DNA of 64,000 nucleotides from NCBI RefSeq assembly GCF_000196115.1, contig NC_005027.1, forward strand, positions 434,001 to 498,000, written 5' to 3'. Below, in pieces: positions 1 through 8,146 of this stretch. Source of the stretch: Rhodopirellula baltica SH 1. GTDB taxonomy: Bacteria > Planctomycetota > Planctomycetia > Pirellulales > Pirellulaceae. A program made the translations under genes and the position numbers. Position 1 is the stretch's first letter, and each line of letters begins with the position of its first letter. The notes below the pieces were generated by a model. That model was not told the DNA's origin. It saw nothing but the letters and a program-made list of their open reading frames with translations, and searched no databases.

Positions 1-123
1 GATCAAGTAACCATTGAAGGGCAGGAAGTTCAATGGCGGCGTGCTCGGTTTTCAGTTTTGCTTGATCCCGGTGAGAATGATTTGGGTGATATTCTGATTT
101 CTCCTGAATCGTTTCTGAACTGA
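1..123 (+). CDS. C-terminal end of an unidentified protein (5' truncated by window)
   Basis: The frame is open from the first base and ends at TGA 121-123, giving about 40 residues that finish in ...PESFLN. The segment is mixed polar and hydrophobic with no recognisable motif. A short gap and a membrane protein gene in the same direction follow, so it may head a small operon. The family cannot be named from this fragment. Calling it coding rests only on the uninterrupted frame and the plausible composition. Confidence 0.5.
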   Translation, partial: DQVTIEGQEVQWRRARFSVLLDPGENDLGDILISPESFLN

Positions 124-156
124 TCGAATGAGTGACGTAGATGATAAAGGTTGCAG

Positions 157-627
157 GTGGTTGTGAAGCGGTTTCGGATTTCAACGTTGCTCATTTTCAC
201 TGCGCTGTGCGCTGGTGCGTTCGTGGTGCTGCGCCCGTTTGATCCTCAAGTGCGAATTTACGATCCTGTTGATCTAGATCGATATCACGGTTACTACCAC
301 GGTGCCAAAATTTACGAAGTCTCGGTGGTGAACGCTGGTGGACATGCCATTTGGTTGCCGGACAATTCAGAGCCTTTTGCATCATCAGCGATCGGACATT
401 TTGTTGGCGGCGTGAGAACCAATCGGGTTTTTGTTTGGGCAGAGGATCGGGGTTTCAAACAAGTTCAACCTGGTGAAGGCTTGGTCTACCAAATTTGCAT
501 GAGTGAGTCTGATGCAGATTTTGAGGTGGTGATCGAGGTTCAGGATTGGCGTGGCAGCAGCCAGAGAATCGACGATCGTGTGTACGTCTTGAAGCCGAGC
601 GAAGCACGCGAGTCGTCTGCGTCGTAG
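157..627 (+). CDS. Hypothetical membrane-anchored protein
   Basis: A protein of about 156 residues with a basic N-terminus (VVKRFRIS) and one hydrophobic segment (residues about 8-26), which looks like a signal anchor. The remainder is a polar, probably periplasmic or exoplasmic domain rich in beta-type alternation. I chose the GTG at 157 because the AAAGG at 146-150 lies six bases ahead of it; a TTG at 151 is in frame but would touch that ribosome binding site. No family is recognised. Two further small membrane genes follow in the same direction. Confidence 0.55.
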   Translation: MVVKRFRISTLLIFTALCAGAFVVLRPFDPQVRIYDPVDLDRYHGYYHGAKIYEVSVVNAGGHAIWLPDNSEPFASSAIGHFVGGVRTNRVFVWAEDRGFKQVQPGEGLVYQICMSESDADFEVVIEVQDWRGSSQRIDDRVYVLKPSEARESSAS

Positions 628-674
628 TCTCTGATTGCTAACATTGGCAGCTCAGCAAATTGAAAGTGCGATGA

Positions 675-1073
675 ATGCGAAGAAAGCATGGAAACCGACT
701 GCAGTGGTTTGGAATCGGAGTGTTTATGCTTGGATCGCTTCTGCTCTTGATGAATGCTTGGCAAGGCCAGCAGTCCAGGAATGCGAGAGACAGTGTCCAA
801 GATCGGATTGACGTCTTGGAAGCCTTCGTTGCGCGGGCTGAGTCAGACACGATGACAGCCCAAGAAATCCGTCAGCTAGGGAATCGGTTGGACTCTGTCA
901 GCAGCGACTTGATGGCTCTGAAGCGGGAATCCGACTCACCGTGGTCAGCATTGAATGTTTCGTTCATGTCTTCTGTTGCGTGTTCGCTGATCGGATCTGT
1001 GCTGACGATTGTGGGATCGTCGCGGTTGCGTCGCGGCGGAATACCAGCGGTGGAAGGAGCGCAAGATGATTGA
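675..1073 (+). CDS. Hypothetical protein with two membrane segments
   Basis: 132 residues from ATG 675. Basic N-terminus, then a first hydrophobic stretch (FGIGVFMLGSLLLLMNAW, about residues 12-29). A charged, probably helical middle (about 35-85) may be a short coiled coil. A second hydrophobic stretch (about 95-118) precedes a short basic tail. The two-helix hairpin suggests an inner-membrane protein with the central part on one face. It overlaps the next gene by 8 bases, so the two are probably translated together. No family is recognised. Confidence 0.6.
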   Translation: MRRKHGNRLQWFGIGVFMLGSLLLLMNAWQGQQSRNARDSVQDRIDVLEAFVARAESDTMTAQEIRQLGNRLDSVSSDLMALKRESDSPWSALNVSFMSSVACSLIGSVLTIVGSSRLRRGGIPAVEGAQDD

Positions 1074-1359
1074 ACCCGATTCACGCCAGACTCAGGCGGC
1101 TCCAGACCAGAAGGCGGATGTCGAACCGATGGAAGAGAGAGCGAACGATGCGATCGTCAACTTGATTGCGGGCGGGTTGCTGGGGGCCGTCGGCGGTGCG
1201 GGGCTGGGATTCTCGGTCTCGCTGGCTTTCACAGGATGGGCCGTCGTGGCGTTCTTTGCTGGCGGCGTTTTGGGTGGAGTTCTCGGGATGACCATTGGCT
1301 ATGTCCGCGGTGACAGCTTCACGGAGTGGCTCAAAGAGAATCTATGGCGATTCTGGTAG
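1066..1359 (+). CDS. Small glycine-rich membrane protein
   Basis: About 97 residues from ATG 1066, preceded by a good ribosome binding site (AAGGAG, about 1054-1059). A polar N-terminus leads into two glycine-rich hydrophobic helices (LIAGGLLGAVGGAGLGFSVS and a following segment ending in VLGGVLGMTIGYV), separated by a very short turn. Glycine-zipper-like spacing of this kind is common in small membrane proteins that pack or oligomerise. A longer frame starting at 1009 exists, but this ATG has the ribosome binding site and overlaps the upstream stop, as expected for translational coupling. Function unknown. Confidence 0.6.
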   Translation: MIEPDSRQTQAAPDQKADVEPMEERANDAIVNLIAGGLLGAVGGAGLGFSVSLAFTGWAVVAFFAGGVLGGVLGMTIGYVRGDSFTEWLKENLWRFW

Positions 1360-1505
1360 TGAGATGGTGACGTCTGCGGACGCAAGGTGAATGACGTATC
1401 GCGACGCCCATCCGGCAATGGGTTGGTGTTGCGGTTTGGCTGTTCTGCCGGAGCTGCGCCGAAGCGGCTTGATCCGGCCTACGTGATAGGCGTTGTTCTT
1501 GTCGT

Positions 1506-4500
1506 CTATTCTTCGACTTCGACGAACGGGATGTTCAACGATTGAAGGGTGAGCAGATAGAGCATGTACAAGACGGGAATCAACAGCAGCACCAAGGCAG
1601 TCGCGAGCATCAAACCAAACGCAAGACTGCTGGCCATCGGGATCAGCAATTGAGCTTGGAAGGATTTTTCGGTTAACAACGGAATCAAACCTGCGATGGT
1701 CGTCATGCTGGTCAACATGATGGGACGGAAACGTCGTCGGCCCGATTCCAACAACGCTTGGATGGGTTCGTCGCCTGCTCGAACACGCGAATTGATGAAA
1801 TCGATCAGAACGATCGAGTCGTTGACGACCACTCCGGCCAACGCAACCAAGCCGAACATGCTGAACAAGGTCAACGGAAGGTCGAGGAAGGCGTGTCCCC
1901 AAACCGCACCGATCATGCCAAAGGGGATGATGGCCAGAATGAGGAGTGGCTGCATGTAGGATCGGAACTGAAGGACCAACAGCACAAACATGCACAGGAT
2001 CGCGACCGCGAATCCGACCATCAAACTGCCGACCGATTCACGGCTTTGTTCTTGCTGGCCTTCCCAGCGAATGGAAACGTTTGGGAACTGGGCTATGAAA
2101 CCGTCCATTTGTTTCTGAAGGCTAGCGATGATCAGATCAGCGTTGGCGGTCGTTTCGTCCAAATCGGCGGAGATTGTGATGCTGCGTTGTTGATCGACGC
2201 GGTTGATCTCCGAAAAGCCACGTTCCAAATTGATCTCTGCCAGTTCATTGATCGGTCGTTGTGTGCCATCGGCGCCTCCGACGCGAATTTCTCGGAAGTT
2301 GACGAGAGACGTGCGTTCTTCGGGAGGGTAGCGAACCATCAACTTCACCTCGTGACGTCCACGTTGCAAACGCATGACTTCGGCACCGAAGTATGTGTTG
2401 CGAACGGTTTGTCCGAGGTCCGTCGGGGTGACACCGGTCGCGAGGGCTTTGTCTTTGACGCGAAATTGGAATTCCCATTTGCCGGGAGTGTTGTCGTCGC
2501 TGATGTCAAAGACGCCGGCGAACGTGCCGACCTTTTGTTTCATGACTTCCGTGGCCGCCAGCAGTTCGTCGACGTGTTCGCTGGAGGCGAGCAATTTGAA
2601 CTCGATCGGCGTTCCTGCTGGGCCGGTTCCGATGCTGCCGTAAATGATCCGCTCGACGCCAGCGATCTCACCCACTTCGCGTCGCCAACGGGCGATCAGT
2701 TGATCGCTGTGAACCTCGCGGATTTCGGTGCCGTGAAGTTCGGCAAAGATCTGACCCGCGTTGCTGCCGCTGGAACCTTGCCCGCCCATGGGGCCAGCGG
2801 TGTTGGTGATTGAACCGACTTCGCGATAGGCAAAACGCACGGGGCCAAGGTAGTCGGCCTCCGGTGGTGGGTAGAGCGACTCGACGGGTTGGCGGGTTTC
2901 GGCGGCGCGTTCCAGAGCGATTTCTCGGCTGACTTTTTGCAGGGCACGTTCCATCCGCTTCGTGGCGGCCTCGGTCGCACTGGCAGGGGTGCCGTTGGGA
3001 AAGACAACAGATGCTTGCAAGTAGTTGTTGTCGGATTTCGGGAACAGAACCGTGGTCACAACGCCACCACGAATCATACCGGCCGTGCCGACGAACAATG
3101 CAATTGCCACGGCGATGGGCAGGACGGGGTTGAGCAAGCAGAAATGAAGCGACGGCACATAAACCTTTTCCGCGAACCATTCCATCGCGATGCTGGCTTT
3201 GGAATTGAGCCAAAACAACAACAGCATGAAGGGGCGAAGTGGATAGGTCACAATCGTGGCGACTCGGAAGAATCCCGAATGGCTGTGGGCCAAGTGACAA
3301 GGCAACACGAACGTGCTTTCCCACAGCGACACGAGCAGCATGGCGATCACGGCGAACGGAATCACCGCCATGAATTTGCCCATGACGCCGGACACAAAAA
3401 ACATCGGAGCGAATGCGATGACGGTGGTGGTGATCGACGCCGCGACACTGGGGAGGACTTCCGTTGCACCGTCGACAGCGGCGTCGTGCAGCGATTTGCC
3501 CATTTGACGGTGAGCGTAAACGTTCTCGCCAATCACGATCGCGTCATCAACGACGATTCCCAACGCGATCAGGAAGGAGAACAAGGAAAGCATGTTGAGT
3601 GTTTGGTCGCCCCAAGCGAGTGCAGCACCCGCGCCCATGATGGAGATCGGGATTCCGAGCGCGACCCAGAATGCCAAGCGGACTTCCAGGAACAATGCGA
3701 GGACGAGGAAGACCAATCCCAAACCTTGGACGCCATTTCGTAGCAGCAACGCCATCCGGTCTCGGACGTCCACCGACGTGTCGCCCCAGAGGACGAACCG
3801 ATACCCAGGTGGAGCTTCTGTTCGTGCGACATAACCGCGGACGTCATCGACGAGGTTCAGCAAGTCCTCGGATTTCGTTCGTTGCACGTTGATGACCATG
3901 GCGGGTTCGCCATTGATTTCCGCCGTTGCGGTGACGTCCTCGAATTCATCGCGAACGTTGCCAAGGTCGCCAACCGTCAGCACCACACCGTCTTGGCGAG
4001 TGATCAGCGGGATGCGTTCGATCTCGGGGCCGACGCGACCTTTGTTTTTCGCCCGCAACAAGATTTCTTGGCCGGACGATTTGAGTTGGCCGCCGGGCAA
4101 TTCGACATTGTGTTGTCGGATTTCCGACGCGACTTGGTCTAGCGTCATTCCATAGGATCGCAGTGTGGCCTCAGGGATTTCCACGTCGATCTGGTAGTTC
4201 CGTGTGCCCATCAACTCGGCCACCGTGACGCTGGGCAGCATCAACAAATCATCTCGCACCGACTCAGCGACCTCGCGAAGTTTCAACTCGCCTCGACGTG
4301 TTCGGTCATCGGGGCCGATGATTCCCAAGCGAATGGCCGTGTCGCGGAACGTGATTTGTTCGATCTCTGGGTCTTCAGCCAAGTCGGGAAAACTTGGGAT
4401 GCGATTGACTTCACGATCGATTTCCGACATCACCTTTTGAACGTCTTGGATGTCACTTTGCATCTCGGCAAGGACATACCCGCGGCCTTCCATCGCGATG

Positions 4501-4748
4501 GAGGTCACCTTTTTGATTCCGTCGATGGACCGAATCGCTTCTTCGATCTTTTGACAGATCGCTTCTTCCGCATCTTGAGGCGTGGCACCTGGATAGGGCA
4601 CCGAGACCATCACGACTTCGAGTTCGAATTCGGGGAAGACCTCCCGACGCATACCAACGAATGCGGCAGCACCGATGATCACCAACGCCAGCATGACCAC
4701 GTTCATGCCGGGTGCGTTTTCGATGGCCCAGGCGAGGACACGTTTCAT
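1506..4748 (-). CDS. RND-family efflux transporter permease (AcrB/HAE1-like)
   Basis: 1080 residues, the usual length for an inner-membrane RND pump subunit. The N-terminal helix is typical (starts MKRVLAWAIENAPGMN), followed by a large periplasmic loop and a bundle of helices from about residue 335. The paired aspartates of the proton relay are present in transmembrane helix 4 (IALGIVVDDAIV, about residue 401). In helix 10 the position of the AcrB relay lysine reads Asn (GVVVNDSIVLIDF). RND pumps exchange protons for drugs or other amphiphiles and work with an adaptor and an outer-membrane channel. The adaptor gene lies 207 bases upstream on the same strand with tetR ahead of it; no TolC-like gene is in the window. 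Substrate cannot be read from sequence. Confidence 0.93.
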   Translation of the reverse strand: MKRVLAWAIENAPGMNVVMLALVIIGAAAFVGMRREVFPEFELEVVMVSVPYPGATPQDAEEAICQKIEEAIRSIDGIKKVTSIAMEGRGYVLAEMQSDIQDVQKVMSEIDREVNRIPSFPDLAEDPEIEQITFRDTAIRLGIIGPDDRTRRGELKLREVAESVRDDLLMLPSVTVAELMGTRNYQIDVEIPEATLRSYGMTLDQVASEIRQHNVELPGGQLKSSGQEILLRAKNKGRVGPEIERIPLITRQDGVVLTVGDLGNVRDEFEDVTATAEINGEPAMVINVQRTKSEDLLNLVDDVRGYVARTEAPPGYRFVLWGDTSVDVRDRMALLLRNGVQGLGLVFLVLALFLEVRLAFWVALGIPISIMGAGAALAWGDQTLNMLSLFSFLIALGIVVDDAIVIGENVYAHRQMGKSLHDAAVDGATEVLPSVAASITTTVIAFAPMFFVSGVMGKFMAVIPFAVIAMLLVSLWESTFVLPCHLAHSHSGFFRVATIVTYPLRPFMLLLFWLNSKASIAMEWFAEKVYVPSLHFCLLNPVLPIAVAIALFVGTAGMIRGGVVTTVLFPKSDNNYLQASVVFPNGTPASATEAATKRMERALQKVSREIALERAAETRQPVESLYPPPEADYLGPVRFAYREVGSITNTAGPMGGQGSSGSNAGQIFAELHGTEIREVHSDQLIARWRREVGEIAGVERIIYGSIGTGPAGTPIEFKLLASSEHVDELLAATEVMKQKVGTFAGVFDISDDNTPGKWEFQFRVKDKALATGVTPTDLGQTVRNTYFGAEVMRLQRGRHEVKLMVRYPPEERTSLVNFREIRVGGADGTQRPINELAEINLERGFSEINRVDQQRSITISADLDETTANADLIIASLQKQMDGFIAQFPNVSIRWEGQQEQSRESVGSLMVGFAVAILCMFVLLVLQFRSYMQPLLILAIIPFGMIGAVWGHAFLDLPLTLFSMFGLVALAGVVVNDSIVLIDFINSRVRAGDEPIQALLESGRRRFRPIMLTSMTTIAGLIPLLTEKSFQAQLLIPMASSLAFGLMLATALVLLLIPVLYMLYLLTLQSLNIPFVEVEE

Positions 4749-4896
4749 CGAAGGTTCTTTGATTGAAAAGGAAGGAACAATGTGTTGAGCTTATTCGCGT
4801 GTTGAGTTTGTTCGCCAAGCGGAACCGGCGACGTCTGGTCGCGTTTGTGTCGTTCATCGCTGGCCAGGGTTTGAGCACGATAACTTGAGGGCAACG

Positions 4897-4908
4897 CCCA
4901 AACGGCTC
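4897..4908. repeat. Short dispersed repeat (CCCAAACGGCTC)
   Basis: This 12-base string lies between the RND pump and its adaptor gene. The same string occurs at 60584-60595, where it forms one arm of an inverted repeat with GAGCCGTTTTGGG at 60535-60547. Two intergenic occurrences suggest a dispersed intergenic element, but only two copies are visible here. Confidence 0.35.
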
Positions 4909-4955
4909 AGTTGTCTTTGTTCGCGAAAGTCACGATGGTTGTGACTTCATTGCTG

Positions 4956-6851
4956 TCACAAATCAGTGATTGCTTCGGGGGAGGGCGAATCCAAATTGAT
5001 CTCGATCGGATCGGTCAAGTTCGACTTCTTTGCACGGACCGGGAATGTGTCCGCTTCGATGCTGCCGAGCGGTGAGACAACGACAAAGCTGTCACCGTTG
5101 ATGGATTGATCGGGTACTTCGCAGATCCAAAAATCAGAGCTTCCGCCGATGGAGGAAAGCAAATCGATCGGGCGAATGTCTTGGCGAATCACCAAACGGC
5201 CCGGCGACCATTCATCCGGAACGAAGGCAACTTCCGGTTCGGCCTCAGCTTCTGTGTCGGATTCGTTATCGGTCGACTGCGCATCGTCTTCTTTTGCGAC
5301 GCTGTCATCGGTGTCGGTTTTGGCCACCGCATCTGAGTCTTCCGCTTTGGCGTCCTCTTCAGCGACGTCCAGCACCGAATCATCCGGAATGAATTCCCAA
5401 ACTCGGTTGCCAGGTTTGAGGGCTTCGGAAGGCAAGATGACCAGTGGCACGGCAGGTTGAAGTTGCAATTGCAAGCGAACGAACATGCCGCGAACCAGTG
5501 CGGTTGGACCGGTCGAGATGACGCTCTCGTCGGTGGGACGCTTCGTCGATTCCTCATCGCCACGACGCTGGATCTCGAACATTTGAGGATGATCGACCAC
5601 AACACGAACGGGGACGGTGCGAGTTTGTTCGTCCAATCCGATTCCGTCGTAACCGACCAATTGTCCATCCCAGACATAAGTCACATCGTCTCGGCCAGAC
5701 AATTGGTACTGGACCTTCACTTCGGTCGGCGGCAATTTGTAACCGCGGTGAGCACCGTTGGCGGGTGCGTTGAGTTCTTCGATGGGCGATTGCGATGTCT
5801 TCTGGTTCAGCACCCAATACAGTTGATCGGTTCGCAAGCTGGTCGCGACTTCGACTTTGGATGTGTCTTCCATCGTGACGACCGGGTTTCCGCGAGCGAC
5901 GAACGTGTTCAGCTCGGCTTGTTCGCTGGCGATGACACCGTCGATCGGAGCTCGTATCTCAGTGCGTTCCAGATCGATTCGAGCTTGTTTCAGTTGCGTC
6001 GCGGCAAGTTGCTCAGCGAGTTCCAATCGGGCACGTCGTTTCTTCAGCAAATCGATTTGATTCTGGTACGTCACCTTTTGTTGTTCGGCTTGCAGGACAG
6101 CGCGGCGGGCGGCGTCAACGTCACGGCGTGCGGCGAAGTCTTCGGGCAACGAATCAAGCCGCTTGACTTCTCGGCTTTGAAGTTCAATGTCAGCGTCGGC
6201 GATCTCCAACAGGCGACTGGCGTTGATCAATTCCTGGTCGATCTCGTTGATCGATTCGTATTCAGATTGCTGGGTTTGTTCCAGCCGACGAACCGTGAGT
6301 TCATAGTCGGTCGGATCGATTCGCATCAGCACCGTGCCGGCGGTGACATACTGACCGGCTTCGCATTGAGGTGACTTCTCGATAATTCGTCCGGCAACTT
6401 CAGTCGCCAAAACGACTTCCCGAAAGGGAACAACCGTGCCGTCGGTGTTCAGATGCAATGTTTTACCGCTGTCCGCGAGTGACTGAGTCGGGACGACATC
6501 GACGGCGGGCAATGCTTGCAGCCGACCGGCCAGAGATGTATCAGCGGCAGGTCGCGTGGATGGTTGGACGGCCCCGAGATAGACAACCAACGCAGTCGCT
6601 GCACAGAGCAACAACAATGGAACGCCAATGTTGAACATCAGCCACGAAAACACGTTGGACGAATCGATTAACTGAACCGTGTTTGTTTCCGTCGCGGGCG
6701 AATCGACTTCGATGCCATGTTCATAGGGCGATCGAGTCGGTTCGGCAGACGATGGCGCGGTCGTCGTCGACACCGGGGACGCTTTGGCCTCCGCGGATTG
6801 TTCGTCTTCGGTCATCGTGGTTGTCGGCTCATTATTGTTGACAAGAGACAT
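4956..6851 (-). CDS. RND efflux membrane fusion protein (HlyD/AcrA-type adaptor)
   Basis: 631 residues, longer than the usual 350-450. It has a polar cytoplasmic N-terminus of about 70 residues, one membrane anchor (about 72-95), then a biotinyl-lipoyl half motif with ATEVAGRI and QYVTAGTVLMRIDPTDYE (about 155-185). A long coiled-coil hairpin follows (about 185-290), then the second lipoyl half (IRAPIDGVIASEQAELN) and beta-barrel domains. Near the C-terminus is an acidic, Asp/Glu/Ala-rich insertion (about 500-550) not expected in this family. The protein should bridge the RND pump to an outer-membrane channel. Its start overlaps the tetR end by 20 bases; an in-frame ATG 12 codons further in is an alternative start. 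Confidence 0.88.
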   Translation of the reverse strand: MSLVNNNEPTTTMTEDEQSAEAKASPVSTTTAPSSAEPTRSPYEHGIEVDSPATETNTVQLIDSSNVFSWLMFNIGVPLLLLCAATALVVYLGAVQPSTRPAADTSLAGRLQALPAVDVVPTQSLADSGKTLHLNTDGTVVPFREVVLATEVAGRIIEKSPQCEAGQYVTAGTVLMRIDPTDYELTVRRLEQTQQSEYESINEIDQELINASRLLEIADADIELQSREVKRLDSLPEDFAARRDVDAARRAVLQAEQQKVTYQNQIDLLKKRRARLELAEQLAATQLKQARIDLERTEIRAPIDGVIASEQAELNTFVARGNPVVTMEDTSKVEVATSLRTDQLYWVLNQKTSQSPIEELNAPANGAHRGYKLPPTEVKVQYQLSGRDDVTYVWDGQLVGYDGIGLDEQTRTVPVRVVVDHPQMFEIQRRGDEESTKRPTDESVISTGPTALVRGMFVRLQLQLQPAVPLVILPSEALKPGNRVWEFIPDDSVLDVAEEDAKAEDSDAVAKTDTDDSVAKEDDAQSTDNESDTEAEAEPEVAFVPDEWSPGRLVIRQDIRPIDLLSSIGGSSDFWICEVPDQSINGDSFVVVSPLGSIEADTFPVRAKKSNLTDPIEINLDSPSPEAITDL

Positions 6852-7551
6852 CTTGAGGCTCGTTGAGCGGCGATGGTTTGAGAAGCTTGTGTTGATCGAT
6901 CACGTTTTGGTCGCCACACGCTGCCAAGGTGGACGCGGTGATCTGACGACACAAAGAATCCAATCCGTAGTGTGTTTCAATCACTTCCGGTGAAATCAAA
7001 TGAGCCATCACGGGGCGGCCAATTCGATAGTGAAGGCATTGCCCAACGACGCCGAGTGCTAGCTGAGGCACAAGGGCGTCGGTTTGCCAGCTGGATTTTG
7101 CGTCCAGCGGTGGAAGCAGCGATTCGATGGTTTTGCACAACGCGTCGTAGAGCGGTCGGAAGTAGCCGCGAATCATGCCTTCGAATGCGGGCGTTGGATG
7201 TTGCATCTCACGCATCATCAGCATGGCTTCCCAACCGGTTTCGTCGGCAGCAAGCATTCGCGAGAGCAAGGTGCGAATCAGCAGTTCGAGATCCTGTTGC
7301 GGCGTTTCTTTGCCAACCACCGGAGTCGGGTAGGCACGTTCGCGTTTTTCGCGGATCGCGGTGATGACGGCTCGGTACAAACCCATTTTGTCGCCGAAGT
7401 AGTAGCTGACTGCGGCAACGTTGACGTCGGCGATGTTGGCAATCTCTCGGACGGTCGCGCGATCGAAACCTCGCTCGGCAAAGACAGGCCCCGCCGCAGC
7501 CAACAATCGTTGGGTCGGATCGGTCACTGAGGTTTCGGGAGGATCTGCCAT
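6832..7551 (-). CDS. TetR/AcrR-family transcriptional regulator
   Basis: About 239 residues from the ATG ending at 7551; a longer frame begins at 7593. An N-terminal helix-turn-helix is clear (TVREIANIADVNVAAVSYYF then GDKMGLYRAV, about residues 32-62), followed by an all-helical ligand domain that resembles the CecR/YbiH type. It is first in the pump operon and most likely represses it and itself. I prefer the 7551 start because two palindromes at 7600-7630 lie directly ahead of the longer reading frame, where they would collide with its initiation region. The gene overlaps the adaptor gene by 20 bases. Confidence 0.88.
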   Translation of the reverse strand: MADPPETSVTDPTQRLLAAAGPVFAERGFDRATVREIANIADVNVAAVSYYFGDKMGLYRAVITAIREKRERAYPTPVVGKETPQQDLELLIRTLLSRMLAADETGWEAMLMMREMQHPTPAFEGMIRGYFRPLYDALCKTIESLLPPLDAKSSWQTDALVPQLALGVVGQCLHYRIGRPVMAHLISPEVIETHYGLDSLCRQITASTLAACGDQNVIDQHKLLKPSPLNEPQDVSCQQ

Positions 7552-7599
7552 GAACGGATCAAATCGTGCTGACGGACGAGATTTACCCTGCAATCATGG

Positions 7600-7630
7600 T
7601 TCAAACATGCGTTTTAAACAAGTGTTTGAA
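7600..7630. promoter_or_regulatory. Candidate TetR operator: paired palindromes upstream of tetR
   Basis: Outer arms TTCAAACA (7600-7607) and TGTTTGAA (7623-7630) are exact inverted repeats. Inside them are two 12-base near-palindromes of the form AAACA-NN-TGTTT: AAACATGCGTTT at 7603-7614 (one mismatch) and AAACAAGTGTTT at 7617-7628. They start 14 bases apart. This fits a tandem TetR-dimer site about 50 bases upstream of the preferred tetR start. Assignment as operator is inferred from position and symmetry. Confidence 0.55.
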
Positions 7631-8146
7631 TCGAGATAAATCGCGGCCGAGTTTTGGCTGAATGATGAGCGAAACACTTTGCGAAGAGACATCCGCGATC
7701 TCAAGTCTGTTTGCGTATCGAATTGAATCGAGGCACGACGCTGCCACAGAACACGCGTTTAGGGCGTGCCGACTGCCGCAAGAAGCCCCAAGCGGTCAAT
7801 CGAGCAGATTTGGCTCAGCCGCCAATTGGTCAAATTGTCGCTGAAGCCTCGGTCGATGGGCTTTGGTAACTAAGCAGCGGGAATCAAGTTCTAGGAACTA
7901 GGTTCTGGGCTTTGGGCACTCGTGCTCTCGTCACTGGATTGGAGCGAATTGCTGCCGCCCGGGTTCGCGGTGGATTGTGAGATGACCAAGAGGTTCGCTT
8001 CGAAGCGAGATTTGTTGAATAACTAACCGTACGATGGACTTCCAAGTCCGTCGATCCACCAACATCTGCGTGCTCAAAGAGTGTTCCTGGAAGGAATCGG
8101 CTCACCATTTGAAAGTTGGCGCGTTTGGCTGATTCAAACGATCCGC
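7631..8146. other. Intergenic region, no gene supported
   Basis: This region separates the tetR start from the end of the protease gene, both transcribed leftward. Short open frames are present but have no ribosome binding site or convincing composition. It should contain the tetR promoter at its left edge. Nothing else is recognised. Confidence 0.5.

Noticed and set aside
1758..2813. 351-residue plus-strand frame
   Set aside because: Antisense shadow of the RND pump gene, which has clear family motifs in the other direction.
7662..7844. Small open frame between tetR and the protease gene
   Set aside because: No ribosome binding site, no motif, and composition unlike neighbouring genes.
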